Under the pieces are notes generated by a model. That model had not been told where the DNA came from. It did not search any database and saw only the letters and a program-made list of their open reading frames with translations. Of a DNA stretch of 12,967 nucleotides, positions 1-6,884 are shown piece by piece. A program made the position numbers and the translations under genes. Source of the stretch: an archaeon. GTDB lineage: Archaea; Thermoproteota; Nitrososphaeria; Nitrososphaerales; UBA183. The stretch is from positions 1 through 12,967 of the forward strand of contig JAKAPI010000016.1 of the NCBI GenBank assembly GCA_021807225.1. The letters run 5' to 3'. Position 1 is the first letter of the stretch. Every line of letters begins with the position of its first letter.

Positions 1-869
1 TCGCCTCGGTCCCTCCGTCGCACGGCGGATACAGGGGGTATTCGCAGCCCTACGTCCCCGCGATCCTGGGGATGGAGGCGCTGGAGCTCCCGTTCGACCC
101 GGCGGCCATGAACGTCGACGTCGAGAAGGCCGTCGTGCTGGTGAGGCGGGAAAAGCCGGCCGTGACGGTGCTTGGGGCCACGGTCTTTCTCTTCCCCCAC
201 CCGGTGAAGGAGATCGTCGAGGCGGCCCACGCCTACGGAGGGAAGGTGGTCTACGACGCGTCGCACGCCATGGGGCTCCTGGCCGGCGGCGTCTTCCAGG
301 ACCCCCTCCGAGAGGGCGCAGACGTCGTGGTCGGCTCCACTCACAAGACCCTCTTCGGGCCCCAGGGAGGGATAATGTTCTCCGACGACGAGGAGACGGT
401 GATGCGCGTGGCCGAAGGGTACGCCTACCGCTTCGTCGACAACTTCCACCTCAACAGGGTGGCTGCCCTGGGGGTGGCCCTGGAGGAGGTGATGCTCCAC
501 GGCGCCCGCTACGCCAGGGACGTGGTAGCGAACTCGAGAGCACTGGCCGGGGCCCTCCATGCCGCCGGCTTGCCGGTGGCCGGTGCGGCAGACGGGTTCA
601 CCAGGTCCCACCAGGTGCTGCTCCCGGCGGGGGCGAAGGGCGCGGAGACCATGGGGAGGCTCGAAGAGGCCGGGATCATCGTGGACTCGCGGGTGAGGTT
701 CGGGACGAATGAAGCGACAAGGAGAGGGATGGGGCCGAAGGAGATGGAGGAGATAGCGGGGCTGGCGGCCCTGGCCCTCCTCGGGGGAGGGGCGCGGAAG
801 GCGAGGGCGCGCTCGAACGCGCTGGCCTCTAGGTTCAGGAAGCTGCACTACACCCTGAAGGACGCGTGA
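1..869 (+). CDS. glyA: Serine hydroxymethyltransferase, 3' part (start lies outside window)
   Basis: PLP-dependent enzyme that interconverts serine and glycine while loading a one-carbon unit on a folate-type or methanopterin-type carrier; cytosolic. The reading frame is open from base 3, upstream of the first ATG at 72, so the gene is cut by the window edge. About 289 residues remain of a family usually 420-440 long. The residues before ATG 72 (SHGGYRGYSQPYVP) continue the protein, so 72 is not the start. The PLP-binding aspartate sits in VVYDASHAMGLLAGG, and the Schiff-base lysine in GSTHKTLFGPQGG, the typical SHMT signature. The C-terminal part ends in RFRKLHYTLKDA. No neighbour overlaps it and no downstream operon partner is visible. 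Family assignment is firm; the carrier used is not readable. Confidence 0.93.
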   Translation, partial: ASVPPSHGGYRGYSQPYVPAILGMEALELPFDPAAMNVDVEKAVVLVRREKPAVTVLGATVFLFPHPVKEIVEAAHAYGGKVVYDASHAMGLLAGGVFQDPLREGADVVVGSTHKTLFGPQGGIMFSDDEETVMRVAEGYAYRFVDNFHLNRVAALGVALEEVMLHGARYARDVVANSRALAGALHAAGLPVAGAADGFTRSHQVLLPAGAKGAETMGRLEEAGIIVDSRVRFGTNEATRRGMGPKEMEEIAGLAALALLGGGARKARARSNALASRFRKLHYTLKDA

Positions 870-1379
870 CCTCAGGGCCAGACGGTGAAGGCCGAGGCCG
901 TGTGACAGGGGGTCGGGAGAGACGGGACCCTGGACGCAGACGGCTCGGCTTGCAGGCGTCCGGCAGGCTCGTCGGAGCGTACGTCTGCAGTGTCGCTCCG
1001 GAGAGGTTGCAGCGGCAGGGTCCCCCTTTCCCCTGCAGAGGACCGCCAGGCGAGAGGCGTCTTCGCCATTCAGGAGGCGACAGCCGTCACAGGCGATAGG
1101 CGCGCCGCAAGGACGGGCCTCCGGGAGTTGGCCAGAGGGATCGCCGCATGGTACTGAGGGGACTCGTCCACCGGTTCGTCCCTCCCGAGCGTCTGGAAGT
1201 TCTAGACTGGGCACGGGGAACTGCGGTTCTGCCTCGGGGTCGGCATGAGCGGATTTGGCCCTCCCTGACTTCCGAGAGGGGTGCACCCCCGCCTGATACG
1301 TCATGCTCAGGTTCAACCCTTGCTGAGGCGGCTAGCAGTGGATGGTCTTACGGCATCTGACGGGCTTGATCTGCTAGTG
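870..1379. other. Intergenic gap, 510 bp, no gene recognised
   Basis: Lies between the stops of the SHMT gene (+) and the MFS gene (-). Short open frames exist on both strands (for example 1148-1360 +), but their translations are rich in Arg/Pro/Gly/Ser with no family motif. A small hairpin GCAGGG/CCCTGC (1015-1020 with 1031-1036) and an imperfect 17-bp palindrome at 1191-1207 are present; neither is followed by a T-run that would mark a terminator. No TATA-like box was seen. Confidence 0.5.
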
Positions 1380-2741
1380 TCAGGCGTTCTCTTCCTGTGA
1401 AGCTACGGTCACGCTGGAGTATCGTCCTGTCTCTCTGCCGTATCGCAGCCATATGAGAGCTCCCGCCACTCCGACCACCCATAGGAGCACGTTCAGGTAT
1501 GCGAACCCCGTTATGTCCAGGTAAGCCAGAGCCAGCGTGGCAGGGACGTTGAGGGTGTAAGCCACGATCCTTACCGCGCCTGTGTACAGCGCCCTCCTGC
1601 CGGTCGGCCAGATCTCTCCCTTCAACGTGTTAAGCGCGGCATAGCCGAGCGCGAGGAACACATTGAAGACGCCCACGTACGCCCAGAACAGGTCTACGGA
1701 CGTTGACCACTGAGAGACAGTGCCGGCTATGACCACCGCCATCACCAAAGTCCCTATGTAGAATCCGAATATGTTCCACCTCCGGCTTATCCTGTCGACG
1801 TAAAATGCGAAGGCGATGGTTACGACGGCCTCAATCGCGTCTGACACGAAGATGATCTGCGAAGTAATCGACGAAAAGTAAACGGGCCCCATGCTGAATA
1901 CGAACAAGCCGAAGCCGATTACGTTGGCTATCGTCATGCAGGTTATGGCAACCAGTCTCAGAGATATCGACGGCGACTTCAGCGGGGCGACGAGCCGCGC
2001 CGATGTGGTAGCAGGCGTGCCGGCGTTGCCAGCGTCGGTCGCTACGCTCGAAGAACGTGCTGGCGACGGACCGACTCCATAGTACTTCTGGGCGGTCGCT
2101 CCTGCGTCCCTTTTCCTCCCTTTGGCTTCCAGCCACCTGATGGATTCGGGCATCTTGTATCTGCTGGCAAGCAGGATGACCAGCAGCGGCATCGCTGATG
2201 CTGCGACAAGCTCCCTTTGGAAAGTGATCTGACTGGAGATGCTCAGGAAGTCGATAGCGGCAAAAATGGCGGGGCCGATAGACACAAAGGAGTAGACCAG
2301 GTACAGCACCTTCGCGCGGATGCGCGTCGGAAACATCTCGGGGATGGCCGCAATCACCGTGTTCGTCTCTCCTCCTCCCGCGATCTGTGAAAGGGCGATG
2401 AACACGAGAACGAGATAGTAGTTGAAGGCGAGGAGTATGCCTAACGCCGACAGAAAGTAGAGTCCCATCGTAACAAAGAACGCGGTCTTCCTGCCAATCC
2501 GGTCCGCCAGCACTCCCATGAAGACTATTCCGACTATGAAGAAGATGCCCGGCCATACGAGAAGGAGATACGTGAAAGCAGCATTCGTGACCGCGATCGT
2601 GTACCACCCAGTGGCGAGATATGCCCAACTGTAGAACGAAGCCTGCATCATTACGCCGATGGCGAATGAGACGAAGGTCCAGGTGTTCGCCCTCGTCCAT
2701 CTGGACTCTTCGATGACTTCGTGACTTATGTCAAAAGTCAA
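1380..2741 (-). CDS. MFS transporter, sugar-porter/metabolite:H+ symporter type
   Basis: A 453-residue membrane protein with about 12 hydrophobic segments, probably importing a small organic solute with protons. Family marks in both halves: motif A GVLADRIGRK at residues 76-85 after TM2; EMFPTRIRAK at 135-144, repeated in the second half as EIWPTGRRA at 376-384; and the sugar-porter PES-IRWL box at 198-204 before the central loop. That loop (about 205-260) is Ser/Ala/Thr-rich and poorly conserved-looking. The start is TTG at 2741: the next Met lies at residue 31 inside TM1, and a TATAAA box sits about 27 bp upstream, so a leaderless TTG start fits. Monocistronic. The substrate is unknown; by position it may feed the acyl-CoA genes to its right, and an organic acid is as likely as a sugar. 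Confidence 0.88.
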   Translation of the reverse strand: MTFDISHEVIEESRWTRANTWTFVSFAIGVMMQASFYSWAYLATGWYTIAVTNAAFTYLLLVWPGIFFIVGIVFMGVLADRIGRKTAFFVTMGLYFLSALGILLAFNYYLVLVFIALSQIAGGGETNTVIAAIPEMFPTRIRAKVLYLVYSFVSIGPAIFAAIDFLSISSQITFQRELVAASAMPLLVILLASRYKMPESIRWLEAKGRKRDAGATAQKYYGVGPSPARSSSVATDAGNAGTPATTSARLVAPLKSPSISLRLVAITCMTIANVIGFGLFVFSMGPVYFSSITSQIIFVSDAIEAVVTIAFAFYVDRISRRWNIFGFYIGTLVMAVVIAGTVSQWSTSVDLFWAYVGVFNVFLALGYAALNTLKGEIWPTGRRALYTGAVRIVAYTLNVPATLALAYLDITGFAYLNVLLWVVGVAGALIWLRYGRETGRYSSVTVASQEENA

Positions 2742-2765
2742 CTGCCGGGAAAACAGCTATGGCCA

Positions 2766-2771
2766 TTTATA
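2766..2771 (-). promoter_or_regulatory. TATA box of the MFS gene
   Basis: TATAAA on the minus strand, centred about 27 bp before the TTG start at 2741. This spacing puts the transcription start at or next to the start codon, the usual archaeal leaderless arrangement, and supports the TTG as the true start. Confidence 0.65.
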
Positions 2772-3418
2772 TTCGTTAGGTGGTCAGAAATCGCGCGGAA
2801 CTGTCAGCCTAGTAGCGGTCTCACGAGATCCGGCATCAGGCAGGTCGGGCGGCCCAGCCCCCCACGCCCGTTACGTTGTGGGCGCGCGTCCTCAACGGCG
2901 AGGGGCGTCTCGCATGCAGGCACCCCTCTCCCGACCCTCCGGAGGCGCTTGGCGTTGTCCAGCAGGCTCGAACCCCCCGCCAGGGAGGGGGCCGCGGTGC
3001 GCCTCCACGACCGGCTGCGGGTCCTCGACGAACTAGTTCGCCATCTTCAAAGGGGATGCCACGGCTCCTAGAGGCGGCGCCCGTCCTGGGGAGGGGGGTG
3101 AGCCTCGCGCTGCGGCGGGAGGAGGTGCCGCAGGCTACCCTGGCGGTGCAGAGGGGGTCTGCAAGAGCGGCCTCGAAGGAGGGCAGTCGGTGCGGGCGCC
3201 TGCCACCGGGATGAGAACCGTGAGGCTCCTCGACCATGTTTTGGCTGCTTGCCTCCACAAAGCGAGGTGCACCCCCAAAGCGCGTCACCGGCAGAAAGGG
3301 CGGGCGATAGCCCTCGAGGTGAGTGTCTTGCTTCTCCTGACATTCTTCTTGGCAAAGTTCGGCCGACCTGTCCTTCGGCGTAAGACCAAGGATGACGCTC
3401 GTTCGGAGCCGTTGCGTG

Positions 3419-3439
3419 CGGGTTCGTGATTGGAACCCG
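3419..3439. repeat. Perfect hairpin, 7-bp stem and 7-nt loop
   Basis: CGGGTTC at 3419-3425 is the exact reverse complement of GAACCCG at 3433-3439, with GTGATTG between. It lies about 160 bp beyond the DUF35 stop codon in the direction of transcription of the minus-strand pair. There is no T-run after it on either strand, so a terminator role is not supported. A 7-bp chance match at this spacing is not rare in 13 kb. Confidence 0.35.
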
Positions 3440-3596
3440 GGTCTGGAGTAGACATGGTGACCGTGGCATCGACGGCTCGTGCTTCCAGTGATGTCGCAAG
3501 ACAGGGGACAGTGAAAGAACCGAGGCCCCTTCGTCGGCAGCTCTCGTTCCATGGCTGCAGACACCCGCCGAGGGGTCCAGGGCGCGGTCGTCGCCG

Positions 3597-3953
3597 CTAG
3601 GCGTCGGCCCTTGCGACTGGGTACTTTCGCCCTTTCAATTCAACGAAGGCTACGCTGACGTCCCCCCCAACGTCGGCCTTCCCATCCTCCAGTACGTTGC
3701 AGTATATCCTGAACCCGTCGAACTCCACTATTCCGTAAGTCGTCCTTCCACCATCTTTCTTCTGAATTCGAGTCAACGAGAAAATCTTGCCTCTTCCATC
3801 GCTCTCCTTGACTTCGAGGGAGGTGGAAGAGCACCTAGGACAGAGCATTCTGGGATAGTAGAACCTGTGTTTGCACGCCTTGCACTCGAGGTACGGAAGC
3901 CGGTTCGCGTCGAGCCTTTCATGATATGCCCTCCACAGCTCTTCCAGCTTCAA
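3597..3953 (-). CDS. DUF35 zinc-ribbon/OB-fold protein, partner of the thiolase-fold protein
   Basis: A 118-residue small protein of the DUF35 family: a short N-terminal helix (1-18), a rubredoxin-like zinc ribbon with Cys24, Cys27, Cys38 and Cys41 (CKAC and CPRC), then an OB-fold (about 48-110) that in this family contacts acyl-CoA. Family members work as subunits of thiolase-fold enzymes: in archaeal acetoacetyl-CoA thiolase/HMG-CoA synthase complexes, and in the Ltp2/ChsH2 aldolase of steroid side-chain degradation. The start is TTG at 3953, whose last two bases overlap the TGA stop of the upstream thiolase-like gene (TTGA, 4-bp overlap), so the two are translationally coupled and probably form one complex. 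The stop is TAG. Confidence 0.88.
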   Translation of the reverse strand: MKLEELWRAYHERLDANRLPYLECKACKHRFYYPRMLCPRCSSTSLEVKESDGRGKIFSLTRIQKKDGGRTTYGIVEFDGFRIYCNVLEDGKADVGGDVSVAFVELKGRKYPVARADA

Positions 3954-5137
3954 TTCTTCTCGCCTAGGACAAGGGTGACCGAGTGGCTCCTGCTCCAGCC
4001 ACCGATCCCGTTGAGATACACCCGGTTGACGCCGGAAACCTGGTGTCCCTCCGCCATGCCGTTTAGCTGCAGCAGAGCCTCCTCGAGCAGGACACCGCCG
4101 CTCATGAAGCCCGGCTGCCCCATGTTCAGGCTCCCGCCGCCCGTGTTCAGCGGCACATCTCCCCTGTATGTCAAGTCGTGCTTCTCGACGAACTCTCCGC
4201 CTTTCCCCTTCGTTGCGAGCTTGATGTCTTCGATCTGCATCAACGTCGTGATCGTGAACGAGTCGTAGAGCTCGTAGGCGTCGGCCCTTCCAGCTTCGAA
4301 CGAAGCCCGTCGGGAACTCTCGACGGCCGGGGTCGACACAATGTCCTCCTGCTCAGGGGGGAGCTCGTGCCAGTGCCCCTCACCGTACCCGAGGATGTCG
4401 AGCGTCCTCAGCCGCGTCTGCCTTTTGCTCACTATGAAGGCATGGAAGCCGTCTACCGGGTAGACTATCTCCAGAAGGTGAAGCGGCTCCGCGACCATGG
4501 GGGATGCGACCACCTGCTCAGGCGTAAGGTCGGACTTGAACAGTGCCTTGGCGTTGCCTTTGGCGTTGAACCTCTGTTGCGCCGCGATCGTCGCCCGTTG
4601 CCCGTCGGTCGTGCCGAACAGCCTGGAGTGCCTGAAGGCGGCCAGCGCGTAGTCCGAGACCGGATTGAGGTCGTCGTTGACCCGGAGGAACTCGTCGAAG
4701 GGCGAGACCGCCACGTCTGGGTAGGCTCTGTCGATGGAATCCACGGTGACCCCCTTGGCCCTCACGTCCGACGCCTTCCCGCCGATAAGGCAGAGGACGC
4801 TTTCGGCTTCCCCCGCTCTGATAGCCTTGTAGGCTCTGTGGACCGAGGCGAGCGCTGACGCCCCTCCAAAATCGAGGGCGTCGACGTACCTGGCCTTCAG
4901 CCCCAAATACTGCCTGATCTGGTTGGTGAACATGAGCAGGTTAGCCTTCCCGTCGAAGATTCCAGGCAGCTCCGTCGTCACCAACCCGTCGAGCTGTTTC
5001 ATTTCCATCCCTGCCATTTCCAGGGCCTCAGCGACGGCTTCGCTCATCAAGTCGAAGGCGCTGCCTTCGTACTTCCTGTAGATCCTCCCAGCGAAACCCG
5101 CGAACAACCTCTGTCTCCCGACGACGGGTCCGGCCAC
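3950..5137 (-). CDS. Thiolase-fold (SCP2/Ltp2-like) protein without thiolase catalytic residues; candidate aldolase
   Basis: A 395-residue protein of the SCP2-type thiolase superfamily. Conserved landmarks: the N-terminal strand RLFAGFAG (10-17), the loop LDFGGASALASVH (89-100) where true thiolases carry nucleophilic Cys, YDSFT (291-295), and NTGGGSLNMGQPGFMSGG (331-348). Catalytic residues are replaced: Gly at about 92 instead of Cys, Gln341 instead of the His of the GHP motif, and no Cys in the C-terminal GIGGWSRSHS (377-386). The only Cys is 116. It therefore cannot run the normal thiolase reaction. With its coupled DUF35 partner it resembles Ltp2-type retro-aldolases that cleave beta-hydroxyacyl-CoA; that function is inference. 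The start is uncertain: GTG 5137 is given, but the minus-strand TATA box at 5140-5147 would place transcription inside the frame, favouring TTG at 5107 (385 residues). Confidence 0.85.
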   Translation of the reverse strand: MAGPVVGRQRLFAGFAGRIYRKYEGSAFDLMSEAVAEALEMAGMEMKQLDGLVTTELPGIFDGKANLLMFTNQIRQYLGLKARYVDALDFGGASALASVHRAYKAIRAGEAESVLCLIGGKASDVRAKGVTVDSIDRAYPDVAVSPFDEFLRVNDDLNPVSDYALAAFRHSRLFGTTDGQRATIAAQQRFNAKGNAKALFKSDLTPEQVVASPMVAEPLHLLEIVYPVDGFHAFIVSKRQTRLRTLDILGYGEGHWHELPPEQEDIVSTPAVESSRRASFEAGRADAYELYDSFTITTLMQIEDIKLATKGKGGEFVEKHDLTYRGDVPLNTGGGSLNMGQPGFMSGGVLLEEALLQLNGMAEGHQVSGVNRVYLNGIGGWSRSHSVTLVLGEKN

Positions 5138-5139
5138 CG

Positions 5140-5148
5140 CTTATATGA
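5140..5148. promoter_or_regulatory. Shared divergent TATA box (thiolase-like gene / hydrolase gene)
   Basis: TTATATGA on the plus strand is centred about 27 bp before the TTG start of the hydrolase at 5171, a good leaderless promoter. On the minus strand the same bases read CATATAAG, the only TATA-like sequence for the thiolase-like gene. Only 33 bp separate the annotated starts, so both genes may use one near-symmetric box. Confidence 0.5.
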
Positions 5149-5170
5149 CTCTCAGCGGGGTCGGCACCGA

Positions 5171-5923
5171 TTGCCGCCCCCACAAGGAGTCTGGTGCCTG
5201 AAGGTGGGAGAGATCAATCTGTGGAAGGCTGAGCTTACCTATGGCGTCGACTTCGACGTCCGGGTAGCGGCCCCGGTCTTCGTGTTCCTTATTAGGTCCG
5301 GGCGGGAGCTGACGTTGGTGGACGCTGGCTTCAGGCCAGGAGCCGCTCGACGCAACAACTCGGCCAAAGGGACTCTGCAACTCCTCCGGCGCGCCCTGAA
5401 GCGAGTCTCGGTCGAACCTGGCGACGTCAGGAACCTGGTCCTTACTCACCTTCACACAGACCATTCGTCGTTCATCGGTGAGTTCAGGCGGGCAAGGGTC
5501 TTTGTGCAGTCGAGGGAGGTCGAGTTTGCAAGGAACCCCCTCCCGACCCAGGCGCAGTTCTTTGACGGCGGCGCACTGGAGGCCCTGCAGAAGTCAGACG
5601 TCGAACTGGTTGACGGGGACAAGGGTATCTCCGGTGGCGTTCGGCTGGTGCACACCCCCGGACACACCCCGGGCTCCCAATCGGTCTCGGTCGAACTGGA
5701 CAAGTCGGACTTCGTCATCTGCGGTGACACAATACCGATGTATCATAACTGGCGTCCGTCGGACAAGCGGCTCGGCACCCCCGTTGCCATCCCTAGAATC
5801 CCTCCAGCCATCCACAGCGACCTCAAAGAATGGTTCTGGAGCTGTCGAAAGATCGAGGGCCTTCCTGGGACCTTGATTCCCAGCCACGACCCGCTTCTCG
5901 AGGATGGGACCGCCTTTCGCTAG
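5171..5923 (+). CDS. Metallo-beta-lactamase fold hydrolase, AHL-lactonase-like group
   Basis: A 250-residue soluble enzyme with the complete two-metal site of the superfamily: HLHTDH at 93-98 (His93, His95, Asp97, His98), HTPGHTPGS with His165, CGD with Asp186, and a late His239 in IPSHDP. The N-terminal region (strands at 32-52 with VDAGF) and the late SHD resemble lactonases of the AiiA/AttM type, which open a lactone ring or cleave similar esters; thioester hydrolysis is also possible. There is no signal peptide. The start is TTG at 5171, chosen from the TATA box about 27 bp upstream. Its TAG stop shares CTAG with the stop of the convergent crotonase gene. Transcribed away from the thiolase-like gene; probably hydrolyses an intermediate of the same pathway, but the substrate is unknown. 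Confidence 0.85.
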   Translation: MPPPQGVWCLKVGEINLWKAELTYGVDFDVRVAAPVFVFLIRSGRELTLVDAGFRPGAARRNNSAKGTLQLLRRALKRVSVEPGDVRNLVLTHLHTDHSSFIGEFRRARVFVQSREVEFARNPLPTQAQFFDGGALEALQKSDVELVDGDKGISGGVRLVHTPGHTPGSQSVSVELDKSDFVICGDTIPMYHNWRPSDKRLGTPVAIPRIPPAIHSDLKEWFWSCRKIEGLPGTLIPSHDPLLEDGTAFR

Positions 5924-6765
5924 CGGGCTGGGCTTTCGTCCCGCTCGCCGCCTTCCTCAATCTCTCGGAAAGGCTCGTCCCTCAGTCGCAGGAACTCCTT
6001 GAGGCCGACCTTCTGGGCCAGCTTCATCCACTCCACCGAGGCCCCTGAGCCCAGCAGCAGTGCTTCCTGGCGGGCCGCGAAGTCCAAGGGCAGCCAGTAT
6101 CTTTCCGCTCCGTACCAACGATTTACCATGGCCTTGTTCATCCGGAGAGCTCGCAGGTCTATGCGTCCCAGCTTCCTGGCGAGCTTCGATACTTCCCTGT
6201 CAAGAGCGTCGTCTTCCACCGCCCTGTTTACCAAGCCGATCGCCTCTGCCTTCTCGCCGTCAACCAGGTCGCCAGTGAGGAGGAACTCCATCGCCAGGTT
6301 CCTGCGCACGTTGGACGGGGCTAGCAACCTGGCGACTCCTGCGGCCTGCCTTATCTCGGGGGTTCCGAACTTGCAGCTGCGTGTGCTCAGGATGACATCG
6401 CAAGAGTTGGCGAGGAAGAACCCGTATCCCAGGGCGTACCCCTTGGTGGCCGCAATCGTCGGCTTGGGGCAGGACAGGACCTTCTTGAAGAGCCGGTTCT
6501 CGCTGAGAAAGAGTCTCTTCCACGCGCTGGTCGGCTTGATTTCGGTCGACGGGTTTCCCAGGTCCGCTCCCGCGGAGAAGGCCCTCCCTTCCCCCTTCAG
6601 CACCACGGCGTGGACACTGTCGTCCTCAATGCAGGCCGCAAGATGTTCCCGCGTCTTGGCCCGCATCTCGTCGTTGAACGCGTTCAATCTTTCCGGCCTG
6701 TTGAATGTTATCTCTGCGTAGCCATCGTGGATGTCTAGCAGAACCACGGAGTTCGCGCTTGGCAT
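5920..6765 (-). CDS. Enoyl-CoA hydratase/isomerase family protein (crotonase)
   Basis: A 281-residue crotonase-fold enzyme acting on acyl-CoA thioesters. The first oxyanion-hole segment is AFSAGADL (62-69), the second KGYALGYGFFLANSCDVILST (starts at 108). Both catalytic acids of hydratases are present: Glu137 in GTPEI and Glu160 in LAMEFLLTGD, so hydration of a 2-enoyl-CoA is plausible. The usual Gly-rich GLxPGGGG stretch between them is replaced by RQAAGVARLLAP, so the substrate may be unusual. The C-terminal 30 residues are charged. The start is ATG at 6765. The stop overlaps that of the convergent hydrolase. Before the insertion sequence arrived, this gene lay about 63 bp downstream of the CoA-transferase and was probably co-transcribed with it. 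Confidence 0.9.
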   Translation of the reverse strand: MPSANSVVLLDIHDGYAEITFNRPERLNAFNDEMRAKTREHLAACIEDDSVHAVVLKGEGRAFSAGADLGNPSTEIKPTSAWKRLFLSENRLFKKVLSCPKPTIAATKGYALGYGFFLANSCDVILSTRSCKFGTPEIRQAAGVARLLAPSNVRRNLAMEFLLTGDLVDGEKAEAIGLVNRAVEDDALDREVSKLARKLGRIDLRALRMNKAMVNRWYGAERYWLPLDFAARQEALLLGSGASVEWMKLAQKVGLKEFLRLRDEPFREIEEGGERDESPAR

Positions 6766-6796
6766 GCTGCCGAGGTGTCGAACTGACTCTCGGGAT

Positions 6797-6811
6797 GGAA
6801 TAAGGGTTTAT
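6797..6811 (-). promoter_or_regulatory. Possible TATA-like box(es) of the crotonase gene
   Basis: On the minus strand, CATAAAC (centre about 6809) and CTTATTC (centre about 6800) lie 44 and 35 bp before the ATG at 6765, which would give leaders of about 18 or 9 nt. Both are weak matches. The 8-bp target duplication of the insertion sequence (6813-6820) sits immediately upstream, where a BRE element would be expected. Confidence 0.3.
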
Positions 6812-6812
6812 G

Positions 6813-6820
6813 CCTGCCGC
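6813..6820. repeat. Target-site duplication, left copy
   Basis: CCTGCCGC, identical to 7856-7863 on the other side of the insertion sequence. The match stops exactly at eight bases on both sides. Confidence 0.85.
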
Positions 6821-6839
6821 AGTCCTGTTGAATAACTGA
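6821..6839 (+). repeat. Left terminal inverted repeat of the IS
   Basis: Begins AGTCC and continues TGTTGAATAACTGA; the last 14 bases match the right end exactly in inverted orientation. Confidence 0.85.
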
Positions 6840-6884
6840 GATCGGGTGGCTCTCCTTGCCGGCCGCTTCTTCGACCTTGCCTGC

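Larger units (their letters stand above)
2742..3596. other. Intergenic gap, 855 bp, no gene recognised
   Basis: Apart from the MFS promoter at its left end, I see no supportable gene. Open frames up to 242 codons exist (2836-3564 -, 2876-3214 +, 3068-3499 -), but they overlap each other in different frames and their translations are low-complexity Arg/Pro/Gly/Ser with no recognisable motif, as GC-rich noncoding DNA often gives. A perfect 7-bp stem with a 7-nt loop occurs at 3419-3439. The stretch could be remains of a decayed gene, but no family is recognisable. Confidence 0.45.

Noticed and set aside
1308..1322. T-arm-like sequence (GGTTCAACC loop)
   Set aside because: The stem is only about 4 bp with a G-T pair, and no acceptor, D or anticodon arms can be fitted upstream; not a tRNA.
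1148..1360. 70-codon open frame (+) after the SHMT gene
   Set aside because: No motif, no TATA box upstream, and composition like the surrounding noncoding sequence.
3419..3439. Hairpin considered as a tRNA T-arm or terminator
   Set aside because: The TTC lies in the stem rather than at the loop start, no other tRNA arms fit, and no T-run follows.
2836..3564. 242-codon open frame on the minus strand
   Set aside because: The translation is Arg/Pro/Gly/Ser-rich without any motif, and it competes with several overlapping frames on both strands; typical of GC-rich noncoding DNA.
4178..4858. 226-codon open frame (+) antisense to the thiolase-like gene
   Set aside because: Shadow of a clearly coding frame on the other strand; no family motif of its own.
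5999..6721. 240-codon open frame (+) antisense to the crotonase gene
   Set aside because: The opposite strand encodes a well-supported crotonase; this frame is its mirror.
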